Shown here: positions 35,646-47,600 of the stretch, piece after piece | Layout: the number at the start of each line of letters is the position of its first letter | Position numbering within the stretch: position 1 is the stretch's first letter | Source: Leptobrachium leishanense | Taxonomy: Eukaryota > Chordata > Amphibia > Anura > Megophryidae | DNA length: 64,000 bases | NCBI GenBank assembly: GCA_009667805.1 | Contig: CM019067.1 | Span: forward strand, 65,146,637 to 65,210,636 | Direction of reading: 5' to 3' | Notes under the pieces: generated by a model | What the model was told of the DNA's origin: nothing | Database searches by the model: none | The model's input: only the letters and a program-made list of their open reading frames with translations | Position numbers and translations under genes: made by a program

Positions 35646-36914
35646 ATGAATAAAGGTGCCAGACTCTTACCTTTCTCAATGACACCTCGACTGACCTTAA
35701 AGGACAGAGATACAGCTGTCAGAAGGAAGTCGGGGGAAGCTGGATGCTGATCCCTGTTGGGGGGCACATGGGGGGGCTAGGAATAACCTAGAGGGGCAAT
35801 TGCCCCCTTGCCAAGACACCATTGCCTGTCAGTCTGTTTGTCTCCTTGCTTGTGTTCCTGCATGTACCCAACTATGCTCCCATGTTCCTGCCAGTAACCT
35901 CTCTGACCATAGTGAAAGGATGCTCAAAACTCCTACATCTCCTTCTTGGTGCGTACCCATGTCTTCTCTTTCAGTACTGAGTGAGAGTGAGGAATCTTTA
36001 ATTTGTATTAACCAAACATATATACTCTATATATATATATGATTTATCTACCTTCTATAGTTTTCTGATAATTTACATTCTCTACATGTCCTAAATCTTA
36101 CCTGTTATAAACAATAAATAAGAGTATATAAAATGAAAGGATAAAGGCTTTTTTACTTGAAACATTTTTAAACATCACTTGTGGTGATATAGGTGATGTG
36201 GGATTGTACTTTTAAAGACTGACTCCAAAATGCAACTAACGCCTGCAATTCCCTGTGATCCTTGGAGATTATTCTGGCCACTCAAACCATCCTTTTCCAT
36301 TGCGTTGAGACAATACACACATGTGTTCTCTTCCAGGTTGATTCATAACATTTCCAGTTGACTGAAACGTCTTGATTATTGCCCTGATGGTGGAATAGGG
36401 CATGGCCATGCTTTTGGTTTGGGGTTTTTCCCATTTGTGAGGCTCATCAGCCTTTTGCCAGACATCACAGCTACACTATATTGCTTGGTTTTACCCTTTG
36501 TGGTGAATGAAGGGAATGTGTCGGCTTGTTTGTTACCTCATAATTATACCTGTGTGAAACAGGAAGTCATGGCTGAACATTTTCCTGTTCCTAGGCCCCT
36601 CCCCCAGTTTACTATAAAATGTAAAATATCCATGGGAATATACTTCAAATATATTTTTCATATGAATTCATAGGGTGAGAATAATTGTACCATGCATGTA
36701 AGTAACAAAGATTTATTTTTTGGATAAACCTGTTTTGTGTTTGCAAATTGTTTGATATCCTTGAAAGCAGAGACTGTGTTTGTAATTTTTTAAACAAAAG
36801 ACCAATGGATAAACAGTAAAGACAACTTTTCACAGCTTTCTCAACTCATTTATACCAAGGGTGCAGCAGATGTCTTGTTCCTAACCTGGCTCCTGCTGCC
36901 TGGTAACTAATATA
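35646..36914. other. No gene recognised
   Basis: 35,670-35,780 shares words (ATGACACCTC, GACTGACC) with the interior of the 16,621 hAT. The rest shows no supported feature. Confidence 0.4.
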
Positions 36915-37100
36915 CAGTCAGGTCCAGAAATATTGGGACATCGACACAATTCTAACATCTTTGACTCTATACACCACCACAATGGAGTTGGAATGAAACA
37001 AACACAATGTGCTTTAACTGCAGACTGTCAGCTTTAATTTGAGGGTATGTACATCCAGCGCAGATGAACGGTGTAGGACTTACAGCAGTTTGCAGATGTG
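36915..37100 (+). mobile_element. Terminal fragment of a different Tc1-like transposon
   Basis: TA followed by CAGTCAGGTCCAGAAATATT and, further on, CTTTAACTGCAGACTGTCAG is the terminal region of a widespread fish and frog Tc1-like family that I recognise. It is cut at about 37,100, where sequence of the TTAA family begins. No transposase remains. Confidence 0.75.
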
Positions 37101-38276
37101 CCTCCATCTTGGATGTCGGCCAAGCTTCCAGGATATCCCCCTGACAGCTGGCGTCATCGTGCATAGCGCGATGATGCCAGTTCCGGAATTAACCCCTTGC
37201 TGCCACCTATGGTGGAGATAGGGGGTTTCAATGAACCCCCTATCTCCTGATCCGTGGCAGCTAGGGGATAATGTTTGGTATCCTTGGAATGGCCAAAGCA
37301 TGGCCTTTCCAATGATGCTAAATCTGACCAAACATGACCAAAAATAAAAATAAAATAAAAAAATTTAAAACCTGTTTTTTTTGGGTTTATTAATGCAGCA
37401 ATATTGTTCTCATTCCATTTATAATGTGAACAATGATGCTGCACTAGCGATTTTTTCTATGGGGCGTTTGCTAAAAAACACGTAATTTCCCCCAAAACAA
37501 ATTTAATGACTCCCCATTTCTAATTTTTTTAACAAGCGCACCCCATAGAAAATATAACCGCATTATAAAATGTGAGAAAAAACACTTTACACGCTGTAGA
37601 TTATTGAAAATTAAATTTGTATTGCATTTTTTGTTATAATATTCAGGCAGGACATGACGTATTCATATAATAATGATATATTATGAATCTGCCGAGTCTG
37701 CCAGAAAGAACGATATATAATTTGTCTGGGTTGTATAATAAAACGTGACTTCAAATCACGTTCAGGCTAGGGTCAGACTGAGGCAGTGCGAACGCGCGTT
37801 CTGGCGCACTTAATCACGGCCGCACTAGCAGCAGATGACGGGCAATGACGGCCAATATACGAAGTACGGTCGCACAAAAGTCCGGCCGCGCAACGCAAGT
37901 GGAAAATGAACGCATTTTTTCGAGAACGTTAAACCGCTGGTACTGACGTACAGAGTGCGCTGCGGCCGCATAGCAGCGTGTGTGCGTGATTAGGAGACGT
38001 CAGACGCTGCTAGTGTGCGGCCTACATAACGTTCAAACAGCCGGATTTCCCTAGACTTCTTTTCACCCCATCGTCATGAAATACGTCCAGAATTGCGCAT
38101 TGTCTGACCACTTAAGCGTATTCCGTGAAAAAATGCGTGCGCACGCATCGACGTACATTTTGACGGTGGCCGCAGAAAATGCGCTCATCTGTCCCTAGCC
38201 TCAAACATGATGAGCGAAACCGGTAAAAATGAGCTCAGCACAGAGGTGGGAAATGGCTCAGCAGCGAAAGGGTTAA
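37101..38276. repeat. Fragment of the TTAA-type element family
   Basis: ATCTTGGATGTCGGCCAAGC onwards parallels 34,845-35,090, including TTAACC...GCTGCCAC, the hairpin around CCCCCTATCTCC and GGCCTTTCCAATGATGCT. It ends GGCTCAGCAGCGAAAGGGTTAA at 38,276, the type I right end. A smaller MITE lies inside it. Confidence 0.65.
37765..38200. mobile_element. CpG-rich MITE with 3-bp target duplication TCA
   Basis: GGCTAGGGTCAGACTGAG at the left pairs with CTCATCTGTCCCTAGCC at the right, with TCA on both sides. The interior is unusually rich in CG (GCGAACGCGCG, GCGGCCGCA). It lies inside the TTAA-family fragment. Confidence 0.75.
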
Positions 38277-38766
38277 TAGCATCTTTTCTTTTTTCTGTAA
38301 CAGACCTTTTTATTATCATTCACTGGATCTTATATGTAAACTCCAGACATTTTCGTTTAGTAGTTTTTTTGCAAACAGTATTTCAATTTTAAAACTTTCA
38401 AGAGTACTATTTTTTTTCCCCCACGTTCGTCAGCTTGTCGGCTTTTTCTGGCGGCTGGTCTGCGCTGTGATCAGCGGCTCGTTGGCTTTTTCCGACGTGT
38501 TCGGCGTGGTTTTTCCGGTGGGTTTTCTGTGGGTTTTTGGCGGGTGTCCGGCGGGATTGCGGCGGATTTGTGGCAGGTTTTCCCTGCACTACGGGGACTC
38601 TGCGGTGAATGCTGTATTCACTGCAGGGTGGGGAACTTTGATTCCACAAAGTGCAAGGAACTGCGGGGAACGAGAGGGCACTGAAATGTCGGCGACATTT
38701 CGGTGCTCTCTGAATAACCTCTAAAGTTTTATTCTAATCACAAAATAAACAGAAAATGGCTCTCAC
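38277..38766 (-). repeat. Family A DNA-element copy, reversed, with shared flank
   Basis: Matches positions 14-470 of the window in reverse, including the end CTCTCTGAATAACC and 30-40 further bases (CAAAATAAACAGAAAATGGC) beyond that end. The left part is cut at the TTAA-family border. Confidence 0.65.
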
Positions 38767-38949
38767 AAAAATAGGGAAGGAAATGGTTTAAGCCAGGTTT
38801 AAGCCGCATCAGGCTTTTATCAAGCTGAGCTTGCTGACAGAAACATTGCTGCTGTTAGCATTTATTCTATTAATTAAAAGACATGTTTTTAGACCAAACG
38901 AGTGGCGGCTCATTCGTTGTTTTTATGCTAAGATTCATAAAATGACATT

Positions 38950-39661
38950 GGGCACTATGCTAAAATGTGAACGCTAATGGGGAAAACCTGCACCTGCAGG
39001 TTTCCACTTAGCATCCCCATTTTAGGACCATGTAACGGGGCAGGCACTAATTCAGCAACCTGCCCCATAACGCAGCACTACCTTCCTGGATATTCGCGGC
39101 AGCACTAATGCGCCACTGCGAGTATCGCCTCCTGCAGTCCATAGACTCCATGGAGGGTTGTGCTGCCAGGCCGCGAGCCCTGCTCGATTTCGCACTCGCG
39201 TGATCGTGCAGGGTTGTGGAGTGATACACGCAGGGAGACTGGGGACTATCTGTCCCCAGTCTCACTCTGCTCCCGGCAGCCAGAAGCTGTTCACATTACA
39301 GGATGAGCGGGATCTGATTATTTTTTTTGGGGGGGGGGTTCAGCTGGTGATAACCGATTCTGCAGAAGCGCAATCAGTTAGTCCTCGCTTCTCCTTGTGG
39401 TTATCTTTTTTTGTACCACAGCGATGTGGTAATTAGCGTTAGGACTTTGTAATCCTAACTCAAATTTCTGATTGCGTTCCCCATGTTAAGCATAGGGAAT
39501 GCAAAGTACAGTAGGCTCGTGCAATCACTGATGCGCTAATGGGTTTTTAACCTGTTAGCGTTTGGAATGTAATATGGAGGCGTGTGTTCAAGGCACTTCA
39601 CCTGGCATCGACGCTCACATATCTGAGCGCTAACGCTAGCATTAAGAATGTAATAGTGCCC
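38950..39661. mobile_element. MITE of the GGGC(N)CTATTACATT family, copy a
   Basis: GGGCACTATGCTAAAATGTG at the left and GAATGTAATAGTGCCC at the right are imperfect inverted repeats. The interior has the CCTGCACCTGCAGG and GTCCATAGACTCCATGGAGG blocks shared with 14.9-15.5 kb and 44.4-45.0 kb. No coding capacity and no clear target duplication. Confidence 0.7.
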
Positions 39662-39952
39662 AGAATGTCTGACTATAAACTGACTATATACATTTCAATA
39701 ATGCCTACAATTGCATATTTGGGTTTTTCCACATAGAAGTCTCTTTGTCCATTGAAGGCAGCATTACTTTATAAGATACCCAAGATGTAAGTAGAAATTG
39801 TGTAAACTGCCTTTTTTTAAATATATAGAATGTCTTTAGTACCCCCCCCCCAAACACACACAATCACAAGCATGAGATACAAGGGTCACAACTCTTTTGA
39901 TGTGCTGAAGATGTGTGATACTAGCTGTTTGTGAATTGCCAGGCCACATTCT

Positions 39953-40673
39953 GGGCTCTATTACATTCCTCGCGCAAAAATGTACGCATGCGCAAAAACG
40001 CATTAACACGAGGGGAAAAACCCTTTGCGCTGACCATCAATTTACGATGTTCGCGCATATGATGCGCGTTAACGTCTAACACGAGTTACCCTACGCGAGC
40101 GAAAGTTCGTGCCCGCATCCCATACTTAACATTGTGAGCGCAAATGCGTTCGTGTGCTGATACGCAGCTGGTATTACAATCGATGCGCAGCTTTTTACGA
40201 ACGACGTTTGCACGCATAATTTTAACGTCTTTGAAAAGCTGGCGGTAACTGCAATCTGAACGATCTGGCTGAAACGAAATACACCAGCACGAAAAAAAAA
40301 AAATACAGCACAGTATAGTTACACATTCTACACATACCCAAACAATAAAACTGAGTGGTTGTGCGTGTTTTTTTTATTGCTGCAGCATATATACTCAGAT
40401 TGATTTTGACAGGCGCAAAAACTGAACGGGAGACAGTTGTGGTTCTTAATTCTGATTGGCTGAATCACGTGAAAAAACAGTCTGCCCCCCGATTTCTGCA
40501 CGCAGCGTTAATTTGCGCTCATTTTTGCACGTCTTTTTTACATGCAATATTTTTTGATGGATGAAAAAATGCACTCAGTTCGTAATACCAGCGTTAATTT
40601 ACGCGCGTTAAACGCTGCGCACAAAAAAATTGGGCTGCGCGTACGAATTTGCGCGGAGAATGTAATAGAGCCC
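39953..40673. mobile_element. MITE of the same end type, copy b, CpG-rich
   Basis: GGGCTCTATTACATTC and GAATGTAATAGAGCCC are perfect inverted ends, flanked by TCT on both sides. The interior is full of GCGCAAA/TTTGCGC words and has an imperfect palindromic layout; the short open frame in it is not a gene. Confidence 0.85.
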
Positions 40674-40974
40674 TCTATATTTTATATTCCTGTATATCAG
40701 ATGTCTACAATCTAAAGAATATACATATAAATCTGTAGAACCATGACAAACCATACATATGAAATACATTTAAGACCTAACAACCGGTAAATTTATTCTT
40801 TTCAGATTTGCATATTTGTGCTGAGTGTGCCTAATGTCTTTGCCTATGCAGTAACACCTGTGACTTCTGCAAAACATGTGAATATTTACATAATATCCAC
40901 TCCATATCCACTTTGAAATAAAAATCCAGGCGCACAGAACCATATTATGATGTAATTATTAATAAATCCACCAG
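40674..40974. other. AT-rich spacer downstream of the carbonic anhydrase gene
   Basis: No recognised element. It separates the last MITE from the probable transcript end. Confidence 0.4.
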
Positions 40975-41573
40975 AAACATTTAATTTGTTGATCTTTATT
41001 GATGTATCCAAAATACAATTGTAATATAATGTATATCTCTGAACGTAAGACTTTTTAAAATAAGCACCAATGTTAAGACTTCTTTTATATATATATCTCT
41101 CTTCTCATATACATTTAAAATATTTACACTTCTGTTAAAATTAATTTTCTGTGAAATAAATTGCTATAATTTTAAAATAGGTGTCAGTTCACATTATTTC
41201 ATATATATAGTATATATATATCTATATATAGCAATGCACATATTTCAAGTTTTTTCCCCATTTAAGACAAAACTAAAATCTATATAAACTATATTCAGAA
41301 AGGCTTTTTTCCCCTTTAATGCAGCATTGATTTGTAGAAGGATAAATGTAAATGCAGAAATTTCTAAGCTCGAAAGAGAATCTCACGTTATGACCGATTT
41401 CAATGTCAATGGAATTTCACATTTAATTCATCAAAAGAATTTAATGCTTAGCTACAACAGACATACGATTCTCGGCTAAAAGGAACTTTTCTGACTTGTA
41501 GGCCCAGAGATAATAAAATTTTATAGTGTTGGATCTTATGTTGATCAGAACACAGAGGATACAATGGCTATTC
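40975..41573 (-). other. Probable 3' UTR of the carbonic anhydrase transcript
   Basis: Follows the stop codon at 41,574-41,576 on the minus strand. It is AT-rich, with no exon-like frame, and extends to the first good AATAAA. The exact end is inferred. Confidence 0.5.
40995..41000 (-). promoter_or_regulatory. Poly(A) signal AATAAA
   Basis: TTTATT on the plus strand is AATAAA on the gene strand, about 575 nt after the stop codon. It is the best placed hexamer, but others exist in this AT-rich DNA. Confidence 0.45.
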
Positions 41574-41693
41574 CTATTTGAAAGAGGCTCGGACCTCTCT
41601 TCCCTTCTGAGGCTGAGTTGGACGGTAGTTGTCTACCATGTGACATGGGTCATCATTTTCATCATTGAAGTATAGGCCTCGGAGCTTTGAAAT
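41574..41693 (-). CDS. ca2-like: Carbonic anhydrase exon 7 (last coding exon)
   Basis: Preceded by TTTATAG acceptor. Encodes [17 protein letters not shown], then [20 protein letters not shown] and K before TAG. The NYRPTQP...REVRASF ending is the signature C-terminus of cytosolic carbonic anhydrases. Confidence 0.95.
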   Translation of the reverse strand: MSKLRGLYFNDENDDPCHMVDNYRPTQPQKGREVRASFK

Positions 41694-44600
41694 CTATAAA
41701 AAAAAAACAACACATAATGGAGAATTATGTTTGTGTCCCACACATGAACAATTAAATTTTTAAACATTTTTTAACACCTTTACCAACAAGTCTTTTTTTA
41801 AGATATTTTTGTACTTGGCAAAGCAATGAGTCATTTATTTTTCTATTTGCAGGACAGACTCAGATTTCCCACTAACCAACTTCCCAGTTATGGGTAGAAA
41901 TTCAACAATGTATGAATATAAATTGGTAAAAAAATTTGACAGACTGAAAAGTTTGTGCACCTCGAGCAGGCCCCAAAAATACCACCATCAGCACACCACA
42001 TTTTCATATTTGTTTAACGTTAAACAAATAATTCTGCATTGTGATGTTTATTTATTTATTTATTTATAAAGTATTTTACCAGGAAGGATACATTGAGATT
42101 TCTCTCGTTTTCAAATATGTCCTGGGTTCAAGAAAATTGAACTGTTACAGTAGGTAAAGAAATACAAAGTAATCAAATGAAACATATTAAAAAACAACAA
42201 AAATATACAGATTAACACAGAAAATAAATATGTAAGAAATATATTCACTATGTTACATGTTTACAGGTGCATTCTGTATCAATGTATGTTAATAGAGATC
42301 TGACTTTAGACTGGGCGAAGATTTGATGTCGTCTGGGAGGTTATTCCATAATTGCGGTGCTCTGTAGTAAAATGAGGATCGAGCCACTTTCTTTTTGTAT
42401 TGTGGCAGAAATGTGCAAGTCCTGGATCGGATTCTCAAAATGTTGCATGTTAAATTATGTCTAAGTTACTGTATATATTGCTACATTAGGAAAATAAATT
42501 CCTTGTCAGTAATCATAAACTGAGGAAAATCTGTTCTTGTAGGCCTTGGGTTAGAGTTGGGGTTAAGTTTAGGGATAAGGGTAGTGTTTGAATTTTTACT
42601 TACCTGTGTGCTAGTTGGGCTGCAAAGGAAGCAGTATTTATGCTCAGTTGAAACTCAAAGCACAATTACAGGTTTGTTTAAGGTACGTGTTGGTCCTCAG
42701 AATTAGCTGAGGACCATTCTATTTCTGTATGTGTTTCTGCTGTGGTAAGGACCATCTACCTAGCACTGGCATTAAAATAACTCCCACCCTCCTGATTGAA
42801 GGGTCAGTGATGACACTGATGGGAGTGTTCCTTTACTAATATGGGGTTCCTCCCAGTGGAAGCTGTGTTCCTCTCAGTGGCTGTAAAGGCAATGCCGGGC
42901 CAAACATGCAATGGATTTTGGTTTCCACTGCCAGCATGCAGTCATGGGTCCAGCCAACATTATATATTCAAGCTTACCTGCTGAGAGCTAACATTAATTG
43001 GCTCCTTCAGGACAATCCAAGTAACACACTGAAGGAGAGGTGGAGTGGTGAGAGATCCTTGGTAGGTCCAAAAATCCAGAGATTTTGGCAACAAGCCTGA
43101 AGGGTCATAATCTGTGAAGGTAGTCTCCTTTCCCTAAAAGATTGATGCATACACATTAAAGATATCAATTTTAACAAGAGTCATGTACTAATTAAGTCAA
43201 TAAATAATAATGTCCGTCTTTCAACTGTGCTAAATTATAATTGTATTGCACTTAGCATTTACAAAATAAAACAAAAACATAACAAAATATTAGTTACCTT
43301 AGTTGAAATTTGTCCTAAGACGTCAACCACCTTCTGCAGTCCAGGTTTTGCGTCTCCGACCTGAAACATTGAGAGGGACAGAGAGGATGAAACTCAACTG
43401 TAACAGTTTCATGTTTCAAAGTCAAAGGATGTAAAAGTAACTGTCGGTCTTTGTTAGAAGTGGAAATATATTAGTTTATTTCCAAAACCTCCTTCATTTT
43501 TGACTAATGAAGTAATACACAATAATTTTAAACCCTTAATTCAGAAAACAAAGAATGCTGCTTTTAATGGTAGTAATGTTAGAATCTGTTTAAAAAAAAC
43601 ATTCAATCAAACAATTTTTGCATAGAAAAATACTTCTCCCTTGTTTCATATTTGGAGGATGGTTTCCCCATGTGGTTTATGCTAACATTTTAAGAAATCA
43701 ATTCTACTGAATGGATATGTAAATACCAAGATGAGAGTGAAGCTATGTTGGCACCAATGACTACACTAGTTTTGGTTAGCAATAAAGCTTGTAACATTTC
43801 CCGGGATCTACTTGACTATAGGTATATAGATCAACAAGATCAACAAGGTGGAGGTCTTGCATCATTATGCCCTTGACAAATGATTAGGTATATACTGGCA
43901 CCTAAGTAGTGAACTGGCACATTTTTACCTTCTTTCTTGTTGCATTGAGCACTGTATACTGGGACAGTATATACTGTTGGAGGGCAGCCATATTTATTGG
44001 TAACGTTTGTTGCTGTTGCAAGAACAATGATTTTTTTTTACGGTGTCTGCAACACTGACAAACACCAGCACTTTCTGAATAACCCTCTGCGTGTGACTGT
44101 ACAGAGCACGGCTAAAGCTCATGCAAGATATAGTTAAGTGGAAATAAGGTATTCTAGCTTTTTATGAAAACACAACGGATTAAAAAACTATACAAAATAG
44201 CTAATATAGAAATCACATGCGACTCAACTGTTTCCCCACAATATTGGCTATTTCAGCCGCACTTTTCCAATTGTGTTATCTAATTAACAAAATCTATAAG
44301 TGTGCAGTAAATAAAACCCAAGCGATTTCATAAGCCCAGGGATAGCAGCCCAGGAACACTGTGGGTCATATTACATTCATAACGCTAATGGTAGCGCTCA
44401 TCTGTGTGAGCATTAACGTTAGCTCTGGTTGCCCTAGCGCGGGCGCACCATATTACAATTCGAACACTAACGGGTTAAAAAACCCGATGGCGATTCGGAT
44501 CTTGCACTTTTCAGTGTGAGCTTACCGTACTTTGCGCTCCCTATGCTTATGGGGAGCGCAAAGTGTTAATTAGCATTAGGATTACAAAGTCCTAATGCTA

Positions 44601-47600
44601 ACTACCATCCTGCTGCGGTTAACTTGAAAGTTAACCACAGCTAGGATCTGGTGTTAATGGATTCTGCTTCTGCGGAATCTGTCAGCACCAGCGGTAAAAA
44701 TAAAATCAAAAATTGGATACTCACCTCCCATCCCTCGGAGAGAATGGCGGCTCGATCTGTTTCTTCTTGCCGCCGAGAGCAGAGAGAGACTGGGGAAAAA
44801 AGTCCCCCCCAGTCTCCATCTGCGAATCACTTAGCCGACCTGCCTGATCCGCGAGGTGAGATCCTGCAGGTCATGTTACGGCAGCGTTAGCCTCAATGGA
44901 GTCCTATGGACCAGCAGGTGCAGGTTTTTCTCCTTAGTGTCCCCGTTTTAGTGTGATGGTCATAATATGGCCCTGTATGACATTTCCCATGATGCACATA
45001 TAGCCTAAATAATGTCTGCGCTTGATGGGGAATATTGTACCACAACATTTGGTGTTTCCAAAGTAAGTAACACATGCCCTAAGGATTATCCTGAAAAAGC
45101 AGGTTGTGACCACTCAGTTCCATGATTCGTGTCCACGCAAGGCTTCCCCTGCACTAGCTTAATTGTTTAATTACAGGATAATCAGATTACTGAGAGAGAG
45201 AGACACAATCAAAACTGACAGGAAGGCTGCCCTCGACTACCGAGTTTGGAATCCAGATTCAGTTCTACAGATCATGTTTTCTAAGGAGTTCTCGTCGATG
45301 AACAGGTATTTTTAAACATTTAAGGTGGAATTAAACAATTCTGTAACTAACAGGAAAGAGTTACAACATGCATGCAGCTACATAATTAATGGTGTGTGTT
45401 CGGAATCCCTATAAACAGAAACCTCCTTTCTCACAGGCATTTTTTCAAATGACATTAATACAGTGCATCGCCGCACATCAAGCATTAAGAGCTGAGCAAA
45501 CACCCAAAAGGAGACATTGCAGCCATCTGATTAAATGCTGAAAGCTACTGCAGGGAGAAGAATTAGTGGCATCATTAAATATATATGCGTTCCCTCTTCC
45601 TACCCTTTCAGAAGCAGATGCTTTGTTTAAATATAGCCTAGTAAAAATAAAAGAAGTCAGCGACATATTGTGTAATTCATTGGCTTACCCTGAGAAATAC
45701 ACCAACAACAGCCAGCCCGTCGCATTGCCTTACAGCTTCACCGAAACTTGCATACTTTGTGTTCCAGTGAACCAAGTGCAGCTGTCAGCGAAATATAATG
45801 AAATAAGAGAGTTAAAGTCGCGCGTAATGTGTCAGTTTTTTATATAAAAAAATCTCAATACAGTAATACCTTGGATTGCGAGCATAATTCGTTCCGGAAA
45901 ATGTAATGTAAAGCATTCTTATATCAAAGCAAATTTCCCCATAAGAAATAATGGACACTCTGACGATTGGTTCCACAACATTTATTCATATGAAATTACA
46001 GTAACACAAAATACTGTACAGTAAAAATAAAACAAACTAAATTGCACGTTGCCTTTGAGAAGAATTGTGGCTGGTGGGAGGGAGAGAGAGGAGGAGGAGG
46101 GTTATTGTGTAGGACGTTTATCACTATCTGTTGGGAGGATTTCAGTACGTCCGGTGTAATGTGCGATACTATTACGCATGTTACACCATGTGGCCCTCCC
46201 CGTCAAGCTGCCAGAATGCTGCGACGGACACAGGGAGGAAAGGTGACCATGGCCTTGGTTGTGAACTTGTGACGTGACGCTCGGCAGACAAAGTGTACGT
46301 ACTTTGACATCGCTTGTATATCAAGTCAAAATTTATAAAAAATTGTTGCTCTTCTTTCAAAACGCTCTCAAACCAAGTTACTCTCAATCCAAGGTTTTAT
46401 AGGACTACTCCTACCAGTGCCATTGCTTGCTATAACAGACCAGGTCAGTCAAACAATACAACAGTCATCCATTGACACTAGAAATATGGAGAGTTTGCCC
46501 ACATTAGAAAAATAAACACACTTTGAAATTGATATTATGGCACTACTGGTCAAGAAACATGCCATATTGCAAATTATCTAAGGTTGGATTGCATTATTGC
46601 TGATCGAGAGTCTTCCTTCCTCACCATTAATTCAGTTACTCTCTCCTCACCCAATTGTATTTGATCTTACATTCCAGGAGCAAAAAGTATCATCATGTTT
46701 CCACTTACTGTATCATTAATGGTGCAGGTTCTGGTTTTTTTTGTAATTAGTCCAGTTACCCTCAGTACACCGTGTACTGTATCACCAACTGTCCAAGCAT
46801 CAACACAGTAAACCTCTAATGGTTTAAGGGGCAATAATATCACCAATTATCCAATAGTTCAATGTTTCCCATTCCTGGTCCCCAGGTCAGATTTTAAGGA
46901 TTATCTTGGGGAAATGCAGACTGAATCCTGCAATCACTGAGCAGCAAATCATATCACCTGTACTATGCTTCAGATATCTGGAAAACCTGGCCTGTTAGGA
47001 GGACTTGAGGACCATGGTTGGGAACCACTGCAGTAGTGAACTCAATCCAATAGTGTTTCACTACCCATCCGTCGATTCCCTAATTCATTCCAGGCCTTCA
47101 TTATCAGCAGCATCACTGTAAGTCCATCACTGCTTTGCTGTCAGTCTAGACCAGAGATCTCAAACTCCAGCCCCACAGATGTTGTATGACTACAATTCCC
47201 TGAATTCCTTGAATGGGATAAACGGCCAGAGAATCATGGGAGTTGTAGTTCAGAAACATCTGGGAGCGGGTTTGAGATCTGTGGTGTAGACCAAAAGTAG
47301 GTCTCGAGATTATGAATAACTACAATAACCATGATGCTTTGCTAGTTCAAAGATCGGTAAATTATCACTATTATAACAACTTCTAGAGATATACTTTTGA
47401 CAATACCATGTTAAGATGTCCCATGCATCATAGTCATGGACAAGTATCCACCTGCTCTCCATGTCAATCAAAGGTCTCACTGTTTAACAGGCAGTCCATG
47501 CTCATTATTTCACTTTCTGTTCTCACATCACAATCACATCCTACATTTGCTTCTTCACCATTTGTTGAGGTGCTTGTTCTTTGTGTCTTACAATGCATTG

